Assembly: GCF_021083305.1 (NCBI RefSeq)
Contig: NZ_JAJFAY010000002.1
Location: 886,993 to 950,992 of the forward strand
Direction: 5' to 3'
Source: Haladaptatus sp. DYF46
GTDB lineage: Archaea; Halobacteriota; Halobacteria; Halobacteriales; Haladaptataceae
DNA: 64,000 bases
Shown here: positions 1 through 8,778 of the stretch, piece by piece
Layout: every line of letters begins with the position of its first letter
Position numbering within the stretch: the first letter of the stretch is position 1
Position numbers and translations under genes: made by a program
The notes under the pieces: model-generated
Seen by the model: only the letters and a program-made list of their open reading frames with translations
The model's database searches: none
What the model was told of the DNA's origin: nothing

Positions 1-303
1 GGCGACGGAAACCGTGTCGGATTCCGGTTCGGGAAGCAGTATCTCGACCGGCATCGTCTCCTTTTCGGCGAAGCGGACCGGTTCGTCGAGGAGCAGTTCA
101 CAGGCCGTTTCCGTACCGAAGAGGTGTGTCACGTGTACCGTCTTCTCGTCGGCTTCGAAGCCGACGAAACCGTCGATGTCCCCGTCCGTATCCGCCACGC
201 GGACGGTTCGGTCGTGAACCACGTCGGCCATCACGTCGGTCGGTACGTCTGCGAGCGCCGCGAGACGTCCTCCGTCTGCCTCCACCGCATCTCGGACGTT
301 CAT
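1..303 (-). CDS. GNAT-like N-acetyltransferase, N-terminal part (runs off the left edge)
   Basis: Only the first 101 codons are in the window; the gene continues beyond base 1. From the ATG at 303-301 the frame is open to the edge and begins MNVRDAVEADGGRLAALADV, the beta1-alpha1 pattern of haloarchaeal GNAT acetyltransferases, followed by a strand-like segment (DIDGFVGFEADEKTVHVTHL) matching the central sheet. The acetyl-CoA loop would lie outside the window, so the catalytic site is not seen. The alternative frames here give arginine-rich, non-haloarchaeal proteins and were discarded. The family call rests on N-terminal pattern only. Confidence 0.6.
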   Translation of the reverse strand, partial: MNVRDAVEADGGRLAALADVPTDVMADVVHDRTVRVADTDGDIDGFVGFEADEKTVHVTHLFGTETACELLLDEPVRFAEKETMPVEILLPEPESDTVSVA

Positions 304-499
304 GATGGATACTTTCCGTCCCGAGCATTAAACCTTCAGCCGAACGCCCCGTCGCCGGTGTGAACGACACCGGTCGCTGGTCGAACGACGTCGTGGTCGA
401 CGTATCGCGTGGCCGGGGGCCTCGATTCTGACGCTACCCGTCGGTCCGGAAAGCGATATCTCGAAAAAATCGCGGTTCATTCGCGCGACGGAACCTTCG

Positions 500-1315
500 C
501 TACTTGTCGTCTTTGCCGTGCTTACCGTGCTTGCCGCCTTTGCCGTGCCTCGGCTTACAGTGGTCGCCGCCGTGGTGTCCACCACCGTGGTGTCCCCCAC
601 CGCCGTGGTGACCGCGCCGTTTCTTCTTCAAGTGGACGTCCAAGTCGAGGTCGTACCAGATGCCGATGACCGAGTCCCGCGAGATACCGGTCACGTCGCC
701 TTCGAAGCTGACGTTGAGTTTCGAGGCCTTGTAGATCTGACTTCGGAGTTCCCCGTCCGGGTACTCCTCGGTGTGAACGTTCACGTAGGCGTTCCCCGCG
801 CGGATTTCGTGGAGCAGGTCCGCTATCGACTCGCCTTCGAGCGGTCCGACGAGGTCGGACGCTCGAATCGACCCCGCCGAAGCCACGTTGTTAAAGATGA
901 GTCTCTGTTGTGCATCCACGTCTTCACCGATCAGCGACGCGACGACCGGTCCGTTTTCACCTTTCTCGCCGAGATGGATATGCGCGGCCGTGATCTGCGA
1001 CGTCGCGTTTATGGCGAGCAGTGCGAAGTCGAGTCGCTTCTTGTCCGTCGTCGACCGGAACGCCGCGACGCCCTCTCCGGGGCTATCGTTCGGCGGAACC
1101 TCGTTTTCCCCGGTGAGTGTGCTCGTACTGTAAAGTTGTCCTTCGAGCGCTATCTGCGGGTAGTTCTTTCCTTTGCCTTTTCCTCCCTTCGACCCTTTGC
1201 CTCCCATCGACGTGTCGTTACCGTTCATCATCGCATTCCCGGAACTGATTCCGGCCAGTGCGGTGAGACCAGTGCCAAGAAGCTTCATCGTTCTGCGTTT
1301 TCGTTGATCAACCAT
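500..1315 (-). CDS. Secreted CHRD-domain protein with His/Gly-rich tail
   Basis: A 271-residue protein. It opens with a twin-arginine-like signal (KRRTMKLLGTGLTALAGISSGNA), so export is likely. Residues about 60-195 carry the CHRD pattern: LTGENEVPP near the start, AAHIHLGEKGENGPVV in the middle and NAYVNVHTEEYPDGELRSQI at the end. CHRD domains occur in chordin and in many secreted prokaryotic proteins; their biochemical role is unknown. The C-terminal 40 residues are almost only His, Gly and Lys (HHGGGGHHGGGHHGG followed by GKGGKHGKHGK), a plausible metal-binding tail and an unusually basic segment for a haloarchaeal protein. It is divergent from the zinc-finger/KaiC-like gene at 1534. The intervening 218 bp hold a 21-bp repeat array. 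Confidence 0.85.
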   Translation of the reverse strand: MVDQRKRRTMKLLGTGLTALAGISSGNAMMNGNDTSMGGKGSKGGKGKGKNYPQIALEGQLYSTSTLTGENEVPPNDSPGEGVAAFRSTTDKKRLDFALLAINATSQITAAHIHLGEKGENGPVVASLIGEDVDAQQRLIFNNVASAGSIRASDLVGPLEGESIADLLHEIRAGNAYVNVHTEEYPDGELRSQIYKASKLNVSFEGDVTGISRDSVIGIWYDLDLDVHLKKKRRGHHGGGGHHGGGHHGGDHCKPRHGKGGKHGKHGKDDK

Positions 1316-1363
1316 TTGTGATCCAATCCTGCGTTATCGCTGTTGTATGTTTGTTATATGCTT

Positions 1364-1426
1364 CCTGAATACTGTAATATACATCCTGAATACAGTAATA
1401 CGCGCCCTGATGGCAGTAATATTCGG
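1364..1426. repeat. Three tandem imperfect 21-bp repeats in a divergent promoter region
   Basis: Units start at 1364, 1385 and 1406. Each begins CCTGA and contains AGTAATA or TGTAATA about 10 nt later. The exact 21-nt period is two DNA helical turns, so the motifs lie on the same face of the helix. The array sits between the divergent starts at 1315 (minus) and 1534 (plus), as expected of a multi-site operator. The binding protein is unknown. Confidence 0.6.
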
Positions 1427-1533
1427 TTACCGAGTCGATGAGAAATCGGCTCCTCCTCCCGATTATCCGGTTTTTACCCGGTCTACGCTCCGTCGGGAGT
1501 AGCTTCATCCCGTTCGGATGCTAACGAACCACT

Positions 1534-2595
1534 ATGAGCGACATATCCGGATCCGCCGACCGGAGACTGTGCGATTTCTGTCGCCTGCCGTGTCCCGAGG
1601 AGTCGGTGCAACTCGCCTACGGCGATACGACCTACGAGTTCTGTTCGAACACCTGCCGGGACGAAATGCGGACGAGCGACCGCGTGTTTACGACCTATCA
1701 CGGGTTTCGGCAGCTAAACACGGGCGTCTCGGCGCTCGACGACCACCTGCCGGAAGGGTTGCCGCGCAATTCGTTCGTCCTGCTGTCCGGCGAGGGCGGA
1801 ACCCGCGACAACGCCATCGAGACGGAACTCGTCTGGCGGACGCTTCAGCGCGGCGAACCGGCCGTCGTCGTCAGTCTCACGGAACCCCCTATCTCCGTCG
1901 TCGAGCAGTTCCTCTCGCTCGAATGGAACGTCCTGCCGTACCTCGAAGTCGGTCTGTTACACGTCCTCGACTGTTTCACCTACCGCGTCAGCGACCGGGA
2001 TCGGATGTTCACCCGCATGGACGAGTGGAACCAGTACCTCCACCGCGTCACCGCGTCCGCGACGACGACGGTCCGTGACCCCGGCGACACGAGCGAACTC
2101 CAAAACAAACTGGACAACTGCCTCGAATCCCTGTCGATGAGCGACACGGGTATCGTCGTCATCGATTCGCTGACCGAGTTCGGAACGCTCGTCCAACCCG
2201 TTCAGGCGTACGATTTCGTCAAGGACGTTCGGGCGGACGTCTGCAAAGGTCGCTTCGTCCCCGTCTTCGCCGGAGCCACGTTCACCGGCGAGGAGGACGT
2301 CTTTCCGCACGACATGGGCTACGTCATCGACGGTCTCGTCGACCTCCAGTTGAACGGGTCGCTGGTCGAGGACGTGCTCATCAAACGGGTTCGAATCCGG
2401 AAGATGAACGGCGTCCTCACGATTCCCGAGTGGGTCGCCTACGAGTACACCGGCGGGGACGGACTGGTCTCGTTTGACCCGATAGAGGAACTCGAAAAAG
2501 CGGAGGAACGGGGCGACGAATCGGTCGAATCCGAATCAGACGGGGAAACTCGATCTATTCGAAGCGCCGAATCGGAATTCGACACGTCCGAATGA
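1534..2595 (+). CDS. KaiC/RecA-superfamily ATPase-like protein with N-terminal zinc finger and degenerate Walker A
   Basis: A 353-residue protein. Residues 13-41 hold CDFC and CSNTC, a TRASH/MYM-like treble-clef zinc finger. The rest resembles haloarchaeal RAD55/KaiC-like proteins: NTGVSALDDHLPEGLPRNSF leads to the P-loop position, then come beta-strands ending VVVSLTEPP and IVVIDSL, the latter resembling the Walker B strand. The P-loop itself reads GEGGTRDN (residues 86-93) instead of GxxGxGKT, so ATP hydrolysis is doubtful. The C-terminal 40 residues are acidic and Ser-rich. Proteins of this type are common in haloarchaea and are probably signalling or regulatory; no partner is visible apart from the divergent CHRD gene. 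Confidence 0.7.
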   Translation: MSDISGSADRRLCDFCRLPCPEESVQLAYGDTTYEFCSNTCRDEMRTSDRVFTTYHGFRQLNTGVSALDDHLPEGLPRNSFVLLSGEGGTRDNAIETELVWRTLQRGEPAVVVSLTEPPISVVEQFLSLEWNVLPYLEVGLLHVLDCFTYRVSDRDRMFTRMDEWNQYLHRVTASATTTVRDPGDTSELQNKLDNCLESLSMSDTGIVVIDSLTEFGTLVQPVQAYDFVKDVRADVCKGRFVPVFAGATFTGEEDVFPHDMGYVIDGLVDLQLNGSLVEDVLIKRVRIRKMNGVLTIPEWVAYEYTGGDGLVSFDPIEELEKAEERGDESVESESDGETRSIRSAESEFDTSE

Positions 2596-2642
2596 ACGGT
2601 AACGGGTCGATTTGAGGACGGCAGGTCCGCCGATAGCGCGTC

Positions 2643-4970
2643 TCAGACGTCGCCTTCGAAGACGGCGTAGCCGATGGTTTCCGGGTTGTGCGTGTCCTCC
2701 CTATCGACGCTTTGTTCCTCTTGAACCTTGATCTCGACGCCGCTTCCGGTGAGGTTTCGATAGCGGAGGGTGGCCGGATCCGTTCCGTCGAACGTCTGCA
2801 TATCGGCGACGAGGCGGGGTGAATCGTACTGCTGTTCGAACGTAATCTGATTCCATTGGTCGTCGAACGTGTTTGCAGTACGCTGCACTTCGAACGGTTG
2901 ACCGTCTATTTCTCCCGTCGCCTGTTGAAGCGCGACGTAACCGACCGTCTCGTCCGTGTGGGGTCCTTTGGCTTCTTCCTCCTGCAGTCTCACGGCGAAC
3001 GAATCGTTCGTGACGTCGTCCAGTCGAGAGATGACGGGTTCCCCGCCGTTGTTCGTCTGTGGCTGTGCCAGCACGACCGGCGTTTGCGTCCCGAAGAAGT
3101 CGCCGAGGGAAACGGTGATGAAGTCGGTGTTTACCGTTACCCGTCCCCCTTTCACTCTGAACGCGGTACCGCTGTCCGTCCGGAACGTCTGTTCTCTGGT
3201 CTCCGCGCCGAGCGTGTGGAACGTCTCGCTGCCGTGTCTGCCATCGAGGTAGAACCACTCTTGGAGTTGATATTCGAAGCCGCCGTCCTCGACGTCTCGG
3301 AGACGAACGAACGTCGCTGCCCTGTCGTTGAACGACAGCGGTTTTGCGATCACGACGCCGTCCTGTGGGACGCCGGAATTCACCTGCCGCCATTGGGTTC
3401 TGTTCTTCTGTACGGGAGTGGTAATCCTCTGGGTCAACAGTTCTCCCGCATCGCCCGGGGTGAACGGTTCGCCGTCGACCGTCCAGTTCGCTGGCCCGGT
3501 TCCGTCGGTCGAGACGATACCGCCGGTCACGTAAAACACGTACACCTCCCCTGCCGGTATCGTCCCCGACGCCTCTTTCGAGTCATCGATCCGTTTTTCG
3601 GGAACGGTGGACGCCCAGTTCATGTACACCGTCGCGCCGTCGTCACCGCCCGGCCCGACGTACGTTCCCGCGGTGATATCGAACGTGGATTCGGTGCTGT
3701 TGCCGGTGTTGTCGATGCGGACGACCTGTGCGTTTTGCATCGGAACCTGACCGACCGGTGCGGGAGTCGGGGCAGGGGGGGTCGTGATCGGCTGAGTGGG
3801 GTTCCCGTTGATCGTCATCCGATCGCTGATATAGGTCGAGTTGGTCTGCGGGCCGCTTCCACCGAGGACACCCGAGACGGTCCCCCACGTCTGCGGTACC
3901 TGGCCGATGAAGATGGCGTACTCGTTGTCGTTGTCGTTGGTCACCTGAACGTTCTGAAGTTGGAGGTAATCGAGATCTCCAACGCCGCCGTTCTCGTGCG
4001 TGTAGATGGCGCTGTGATTCTTCGTCGAATCGTAACTGATACGGACGTTTCGGATGTCGATGCGCTGGCAGGGTGCCGGTGCCGTGATCGGTCCGCCACA
4101 ACTGGACGACAAGTACCGATGTAAAAAGTCGCTTTCGCTGATTGCGAGGGTGCCATCATAGGTGTTGATTCCCCGCGACGGGTCCGCGGCGACCGTCGCT
4201 TCGGAGTTGACGCCACGTTGGAGCGACCCGCCCGACCACGCCTGTGTCGGGTGTTGAGCGTTTTTGATGGACACGCAGTTTCTGACCTCGGAATTGCCGC
4301 CGAGACGCATTCCGTTCTGCGTGTTGCGCTGGAAACAGTTGTAGATGCTCACCTTTCCCTCGGGATTTTTGGCATAAATCGTGTTTTCTGCCCAGCTTTC
4401 GAACCAACACCGGTTGAACGTGAGCGAACCGTTCGACGATTCTACGAGGATCGCCCGCCGGTTACTCGCTTCCGTCGGCGCACAGGACCCGTCCTGAAAG
4501 TAGCAGTCCTGTAAGAGCCCACGAGTACCCGCCGCCGATGAGAGGCGGAAGTACGTGCGTGCGTCGCCAGAATTGTTCGACCCGATGTTATTGTCGGTTG
4601 CCGCTCGAACTCTCCCGCGGGTGATGAGCCGTCTGAGTTCCCAGTTCCCCGAATTGGAGTTCATCTGTACGTACGGCGGCACCGGCGTGTTTCGCATGTC
4701 GAGTTCGAAGCCATCCATCACGAACCCCAGTGAGGAGACGCCGATCCACTGTATGCTGTTTCCCGACTGTCCGGGAACGAGTCGTGCCCCGTTGGGAGCT
4801 ATAAGCTCGAAATTATCCGTTCCGGAGGGAACGGTGAGGCCGTTGAGTCGGTACGTTCCAGATGGGAATATGACCGTCGTATCGTCGCCGCGGAGACCAT
4901 TAAGGACGCTATCGATGGGCGTGTTGCCGGTGTTGTCCGCACCTTGGTTTACGATGTTGTACGTCGGCAT
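2643..4970 (-). CDS. Right-handed beta-helix protein with C-terminal lectin-like modules
   Basis: A 775-residue protein starting MPTYNIVNQGADNTGNTPID, the usual opening of pectate-lyase-superfamily or tail-spike-like beta-helices (tandem asparagine turns, then DDTTVIFPSGTYRLNG). The beta-helix covers about residues 1-395 (RRAILVESSNGSLTFNRCWF, RIDIRNVRISYDS), followed by a Thr/Pro linker (TTPPAPTPAPVG). The C-terminal 350 residues contain repeated modules, each with a VRLxEE or VQEE stretch followed by His/Asn-x-E-T-x-GY (PHTDETVGYVAL, HNPETIGYAVF), a pattern seen in carbohydrate-binding tail modules. No signal peptide or membrane segment is visible, which is odd for a surface beta-helix. The fold is clear; a glycan-binding or depolymerase role is inference. 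Confidence 0.7.
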   Translation of the reverse strand: MPTYNIVNQGADNTGNTPIDSVLNGLRGDDTTVIFPSGTYRLNGLTVPSGTDNFELIAPNGARLVPGQSGNSIQWIGVSSLGFVMDGFELDMRNTPVPPYVQMNSNSGNWELRRLITRGRVRAATDNNIGSNNSGDARTYFRLSSAAGTRGLLQDCYFQDGSCAPTEASNRRAILVESSNGSLTFNRCWFESWAENTIYAKNPEGKVSIYNCFQRNTQNGMRLGGNSEVRNCVSIKNAQHPTQAWSGGSLQRGVNSEATVAADPSRGINTYDGTLAISESDFLHRYLSSSCGGPITAPAPCQRIDIRNVRISYDSTKNHSAIYTHENGGVGDLDYLQLQNVQVTNDNDNEYAIFIGQVPQTWGTVSGVLGGSGPQTNSTYISDRMTINGNPTQPITTPPAPTPAPVGQVPMQNAQVVRIDNTGNSTESTFDITAGTYVGPGGDDGATVYMNWASTVPEKRIDDSKEASGTIPAGEVYVFYVTGGIVSTDGTGPANWTVDGEPFTPGDAGELLTQRITTPVQKNRTQWRQVNSGVPQDGVVIAKPLSFNDRAATFVRLRDVEDGGFEYQLQEWFYLDGRHGSETFHTLGAETREQTFRTDSGTAFRVKGGRVTVNTDFITVSLGDFFGTQTPVVLAQPQTNNGGEPVISRLDDVTNDSFAVRLQEEEAKGPHTDETVGYVALQQATGEIDGQPFEVQRTANTFDDQWNQITFEQQYDSPRLVADMQTFDGTDPATLRYRNLTGSGVEIKVQEEQSVDREDTHNPETIGYAVFEGDV

Positions 4971-5298
4971 TCAGACGCCCCCCTTCGGCCGATGTTCCTC
5001 GTCGACTGCCCTCGAATCCCGACTCGTCCACGTTCGGTTCGAACGTCCTTTTCTGCGCTGTCGGTCTATTTTCCAGTACAGAGTGTCTATTTTCTTACCT
5101 CGTAAATCAGTAATCATTCTCTGAACCATGTGACACTCAAACACTAGGTTAGATATTGTTATACGCTACCTACGATGAAACAAGCACCTCAAGAAGACAA
5201 CTTCAATAAAAATCTGATTTAAATTCGTGGAATAGGGGTGCTAGAGAGACGTTCGGTACGAACGAGCGAACGAGACGCGAAGCGTCTCGTCAACAGTC
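4971..5298. other. Intergenic region, mostly no gene, with one hairpin
   Basis: No credible reading frame. It must contain the promoter of the minus-strand beta-helix gene and, at its right end, a perfect triloop hairpin (listed separately). AT content is higher around 5090-5230 than in flanking genes. Confidence 0.5.
5271..5289. repeat. Perfect triloop hairpin, 8-bp stem
   Basis: CGAGACGC-GAA-GCGTCTCG. It belongs to a class of GC-rich perfect hairpins with three-base loops that recurs at 39274, 57512, 57551, 57574 and 58930. It lies just beyond the 3' end of the gene remnant at 5299. Confidence 0.6.
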
Positions 5299-5498
5299 TC
5301 AGAAATCGGGCATTTCTGGTTGGCGGCTAAATTCCGGATGAAGTCCGGCAACCCATCGTTGTACTCCTGTCTCGTTCGCGCGTTCGATGAGTTGTTCCGC
5401 TCTCCCGTTTCTAACCTGTTTCTCGTAGTCGTAGGAATTGATTCGAGCGTGTCATGTGACGCTTCCAGCGATACTTCTTTCGGTGCTTGTCGATTCAC
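5299..5498 (-). pseudogene. Remnant of an unidentified gene (C-terminal fragment, frame-disrupted)
   Basis: On the minus strand, positions 5451-5302 are open and encode a coding-like segment containing EQLIERANETGVQRWVAGLH and PEFSRQPEMPDF before a stop at 5301-5299. There is no start codon: an in-frame TGA lies at 5454-5452. A second frame upstream (MNRQAPKEVSLEASHDTLES, from 5498) could be the displaced N-terminal continuation, joined by a frameshift near 5450. I do not recognise the family. The amino-acid composition and the abrupt ends suggest a decayed gene, not a functional small protein. Confidence 0.45.
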
Positions 5499-5644
5499 GA
5501 ACCGACGCTGTCCCCCGGATACGGTGTTGATTCAAACCTGTTTATCAAAATTACGTTCTATCATCAAAATAACTGCTTCGCGTTTTATTTTCTTTAGTAC
5601 TCACTGATTAACTAATGCACGTGAGATAGATGTTGGAACCGAAG

Positions 5645-7300
5645 ATGAGTAAAAACAATCTTGACCACGGTGGACACAACCGTCGGACGTTCTTGAAGAC
5701 GGTTGGTATCACCTTGGGGGCGGCAGGGTTGGAGAGCACGACCGTTGATTCACAGGAAACGCCCGGAACACCAGCAAGTGGGTGGAACACTCGTCGTGGA
5801 TCTTCGATTCGAACCGGTGTGATCAACGGTACCGGTCCCGTTCCGTATCCAATGCCCGAGTGGAAGACGGATCTGAACGGTACCATTTTCGGATATGAAC
5901 CGGTCGTTAGTGACGGAACCCTTTACCTTCCAGTCACGACGGAGAACAGTCCTCCTGCAAACGAGGGGTTTGTCGGCGCGTACGACATCGAAACCGGCAC
6001 GGAGTTATGGCGACAGTCCACGTTTCCGAGACCGGAAACACCGACAGTCAGCGGCGAAGAGGTATACGTTACGACGGAATTTTCGGAGTCCAACCAACCG
6101 CAAGAACTTGGCATTTACGCGCTCGATAGGGGGAGCGGCGACATCAGCTGGAGTCGAACCCAAGAGCCGGACTGGGCCGAGACAGCTGTCAATAACGACT
6201 TAGTCCTGTTGGCAAACACTGACGGTGCCGTGGCGTTAGATCCGCCAACCGGCGACCTCGTCTGGGAGACTCCGGGGGTAGGAGGCTTATCCAGCGGGTT
6301 CGATGGATTCGTCTGCGCTACCGATGAAACCGTTGTCTACGCCGACGGAACGGCACTCGATCCGGAAGACGGTTCGGTGCTATGGGTGATAGAAGACGAA
6401 CCGATTCTCGGTGACCCGGGATTCCGCGGAGGGCTCGTGGTGTTCATTCGGACCGAGCTCGCCCAAGGCCAGATGCAGGTCTCCCTCGAAGCGAGATCGG
6501 AACAGACCGGAGAACTCGAATGGTCGTACGTTTCCCCCGACAACAGGTGGGGCGGGGACCACGCATTGACCGAAAATTGCGTCGTCATCGTCGAGGCTAC
6601 CGGTGAAACGTCGAGCGTGATAGGACTCGATCTCTTCACCGGCGAGGAAAAATATCGGACGGAAATCCCGTTAAACTTCGCCAGTAGTCCGGCCGGAGAC
6701 GATGAAAGAGTGTATATCGGTGGTCAGTATATCCCGAAAGACGACACTGAAGAGCCCAAAGCGGCTATCAGTACGCTCGAAAGATCGAGCGGTGACCTGT
6801 TGTGGACCTATCTATTCGATGACAGCGGTCTCCCAACGTCACCCGAAAATCCACCAGCCGCTGGGACGCCCGCTCTATCGAACGGTCAATTGGTTGCTGG
6901 AACGTATCCCGGCGGCTCGACACTCGATTACGAGTATCTGCAGTATTCCAATTTCTTCACTTTCGGAACGAGCGAGAGTCCACCGGATGGATACCGACCC
7001 CCGAACCGTGGAAAGTCGGACGACGGGGAGTCAGAGGAACTCAATGCACGTATCGACGCGCCCTCGAATCAGGATCTGTCCGACCTCTCTCCCGGCGAGA
7101 AAGTCCTCTTGAACGGGTCATCCTCCACCGGAACCGACCCGACGTACGAGTGGGACACCGACGGCGACGGGCAGTACGACACGTCCGGCCAGTCGGTCCG
7201 CGTCACCGTGCCCGCGTGCACGTCGTTGACCGTCACGCTTCGAGTCACGAACCCGAACGGCGACACCGATACGGCGACGGCTACGGTGTCGCCGAACTGA
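5645..7300 (+). CDS. Tat-exported PQQ-like beta-propeller protein with C-terminal PKD domain
   Basis: Start chosen at the second ATG (5645), which places the twin-arginine motif (NRRTFLKTVGITLGAA) at residues 12-27; the first ATG (5630) would add five residues. The body has PQQ_2-type propeller blades (GAYDIETGTELWR, IYALDRGSGDISW, VALDPPTGDLVWE, IGLDLFTGEEKYR, STLERSSGDLLW), each with the A/L-D-x-x-T/S-G-x-x-x-W signature. The last 85 residues form a PKD/Ig-like module (NGSSSTGTDPTYEWDTDGDG and a terminal TATATVS). Such proteins are extracellular scaffolds or quinoprotein-like folds; no PQQ ligand set is evident, so enzymatic activity should not be assumed. GC is slightly lower than in neighbouring housekeeping genes. 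Confidence 0.85.
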   Translation: MSKNNLDHGGHNRRTFLKTVGITLGAAGLESTTVDSQETPGTPASGWNTRRGSSIRTGVINGTGPVPYPMPEWKTDLNGTIFGYEPVVSDGTLYLPVTTENSPPANEGFVGAYDIETGTELWRQSTFPRPETPTVSGEEVYVTTEFSESNQPQELGIYALDRGSGDISWSRTQEPDWAETAVNNDLVLLANTDGAVALDPPTGDLVWETPGVGGLSSGFDGFVCATDETVVYADGTALDPEDGSVLWVIEDEPILGDPGFRGGLVVFIRTELAQGQMQVSLEARSEQTGELEWSYVSPDNRWGGDHALTENCVVIVEATGETSSVIGLDLFTGEEKYRTEIPLNFASSPAGDDERVYIGGQYIPKDDTEEPKAAISTLERSSGDLLWTYLFDDSGLPTSPENPPAAGTPALSNGQLVAGTYPGGSTLDYEYLQYSNFFTFGTSESPPDGYRPPNRGKSDDGESEELNARIDAPSNQDLSDLSPGEKVLLNGSSSTGTDPTYEWDTDGDGQYDTSGQSVRVTVPACTSLTVTLRVTNPNGDTDTATATVSPN

Positions 7301-7419
7301 CGCTGGGTTGCGATTTCGAGCCTCCCGTACCGTGATGACGGCGAATTTTTCCGAATAGTATCAAACGACTAACTGGCAGAAATGCTTGAGATGCAAGCAG
7401 TTATCTGGCCGCCGTTGCA

Positions 7420-8643
7420 ATGGCCCCCCATGAATTACCGACCACGGACGGTGGTTCGGTGCGCGTAGTCGCCAAGTTCGGAGGCACCAGCCTCGGAAGC
7501 GGTGACCGCATCAACCGTGCCGCAGATTCCGTCGCCGCCGCAGTAGACGCGGGACACGAAATCGCCGTCGTTGCCAGTGCAATGGGCAACACAACCGACG
7601 AACTCCTCGAAGAGATTCACTTCGATGCGGACGAACCCGACCGCGCCGAAATCGTCAGCATGGGCGAGCGCACGAGCGTCCGAATGCTCAAAGCCGCGCT
7701 GTCCGCGCGCGGCGTGGACGCGGTGTTCCTCGAACCGGGCAGCGAACAGTGGCCCGTCATCACCGACAAACGCGGGGAAGTCAACGTCGAGGCGACGAAG
7801 GAACGCGCCGACGAACTCGCATCGGAAATGGACGGCACCGTGCCGGTCATCACCGGGTTCCTCGCCGAGAACGAGGACGGCGGCGTGACGACGCTTGGAC
7901 GCGGCGGCAGCGACACGACGGCCGTGATGCTCGGCACCTACATGGACGCCGACGAAGTCGTCATCGTCACGGACGTGGAAGGCGTCATGACCGGCGACCC
8001 GAGCGTCGTGGAAGGCGCGCGGAACGTCGGCCAGATTACGGTGGATGAACTCCGCAACCTCTCGTTCCGTGGCGCGGAAGTCGTCGCACCCTCGGCGCTC
8101 TCGTACAAGGACGACGACCTGCACGTTCGCGTCGTCCACTATCAGCACGGGGACCTGCTCGCTGGCGGAACGAGCGTCACGGGACAGTTCGAGAACCTCA
8201 TCGACATGCGCGAGTCACCGCTCTCCTGCATGACGCTGGCGGGACGGGCGATTCGAAACCGTCCCGGCATCCTCGCCGACCTCTCCACCGCACTCGGTGC
8301 CGGAAACATCAACATCGACGCGGTGGCGAGCGGCATGGACAGCATTACGTTCTACGTGGACAGGGAGGAGGCCGAACGCGCCGAGAACATCCTCCATCAG
8401 GAAGTCATCGACGAGGAGTCGCTCTCCAGCGTCACGGTCGATGACCCCATCGCCGTGATCCGGGTGACGGGCGGCGAACTGCCCAACGAACCCGGCATCA
8501 TCCACGAACTCGTCGCCCCCGTCGCGGAGGCGCACATCAACATCCACGACCTCATCACCAGCGCGACCAGCGTCGCCCTGTTCGTGGACTGGGACGACAA
8601 GGAACAGACCCTCGAAATCCTCCAGAATCACTTCCAGCAGTAG
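7420..8643 (+). CDS. lysC: Aspartate kinase
   Basis: Phosphorylates L-aspartate in the first step to lysine, threonine, methionine and diaminopimelate-related products. Kinase signatures: VAKFGGTSLG (residues 17-26), SMGERTS, ITGFLAENEDGGVTTLGRGG with GRGGSDTTA binding ATP and aspartate. Two C-terminal ACT domains follow (GRAIRNRPGILADLSTALGA and GELPNEPGIIHELVAPVAEA), which normally give allosteric feedback control. The 407-residue length is normal. The first 15 residues before RVVAKFGG are not conserved in the family, so a start at the internal GTG near 7459 is possible. It stands alone, with no other aspartate-pathway gene adjacent. Confidence 0.95.
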   Translation: MAPHELPTTDGGSVRVVAKFGGTSLGSGDRINRAADSVAAAVDAGHEIAVVASAMGNTTDELLEEIHFDADEPDRAEIVSMGERTSVRMLKAALSARGVDAVFLEPGSEQWPVITDKRGEVNVEATKERADELASEMDGTVPVITGFLAENEDGGVTTLGRGGSDTTAVMLGTYMDADEVVIVTDVEGVMTGDPSVVEGARNVGQITVDELRNLSFRGAEVVAPSALSYKDDDLHVRVVHYQHGDLLAGGTSVTGQFENLIDMRESPLSCMTLAGRAIRNRPGILADLSTALGAGNINIDAVASGMDSITFYVDREEAERAENILHQEVIDEESLSSVTVDDPIAVIRVTGGELPNEPGIIHELVAPVAEAHINIHDLITSATSVALFVDWDDKEQTLEILQNHFQQ

Positions 8644-8778
8644 GGACCGACGGCCGTCTCCCTTTCGGTCACGCCGACCGTCGTCGAGTGACCGTTCGTG
8701 TCGTCCGGGAGATTTCCGTATCCCGCATAAAAGCGGGTATCACAACGATAATTACCCGGCTTGACAACGTATCAATCC

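Noticed and set aside
146..167. Perfect 22-nt palindrome inside the partial GNAT gene
   Set aside because: Encodes the ordinary sequence GFEADE; codon bias explains it and there is no copy elsewhere.
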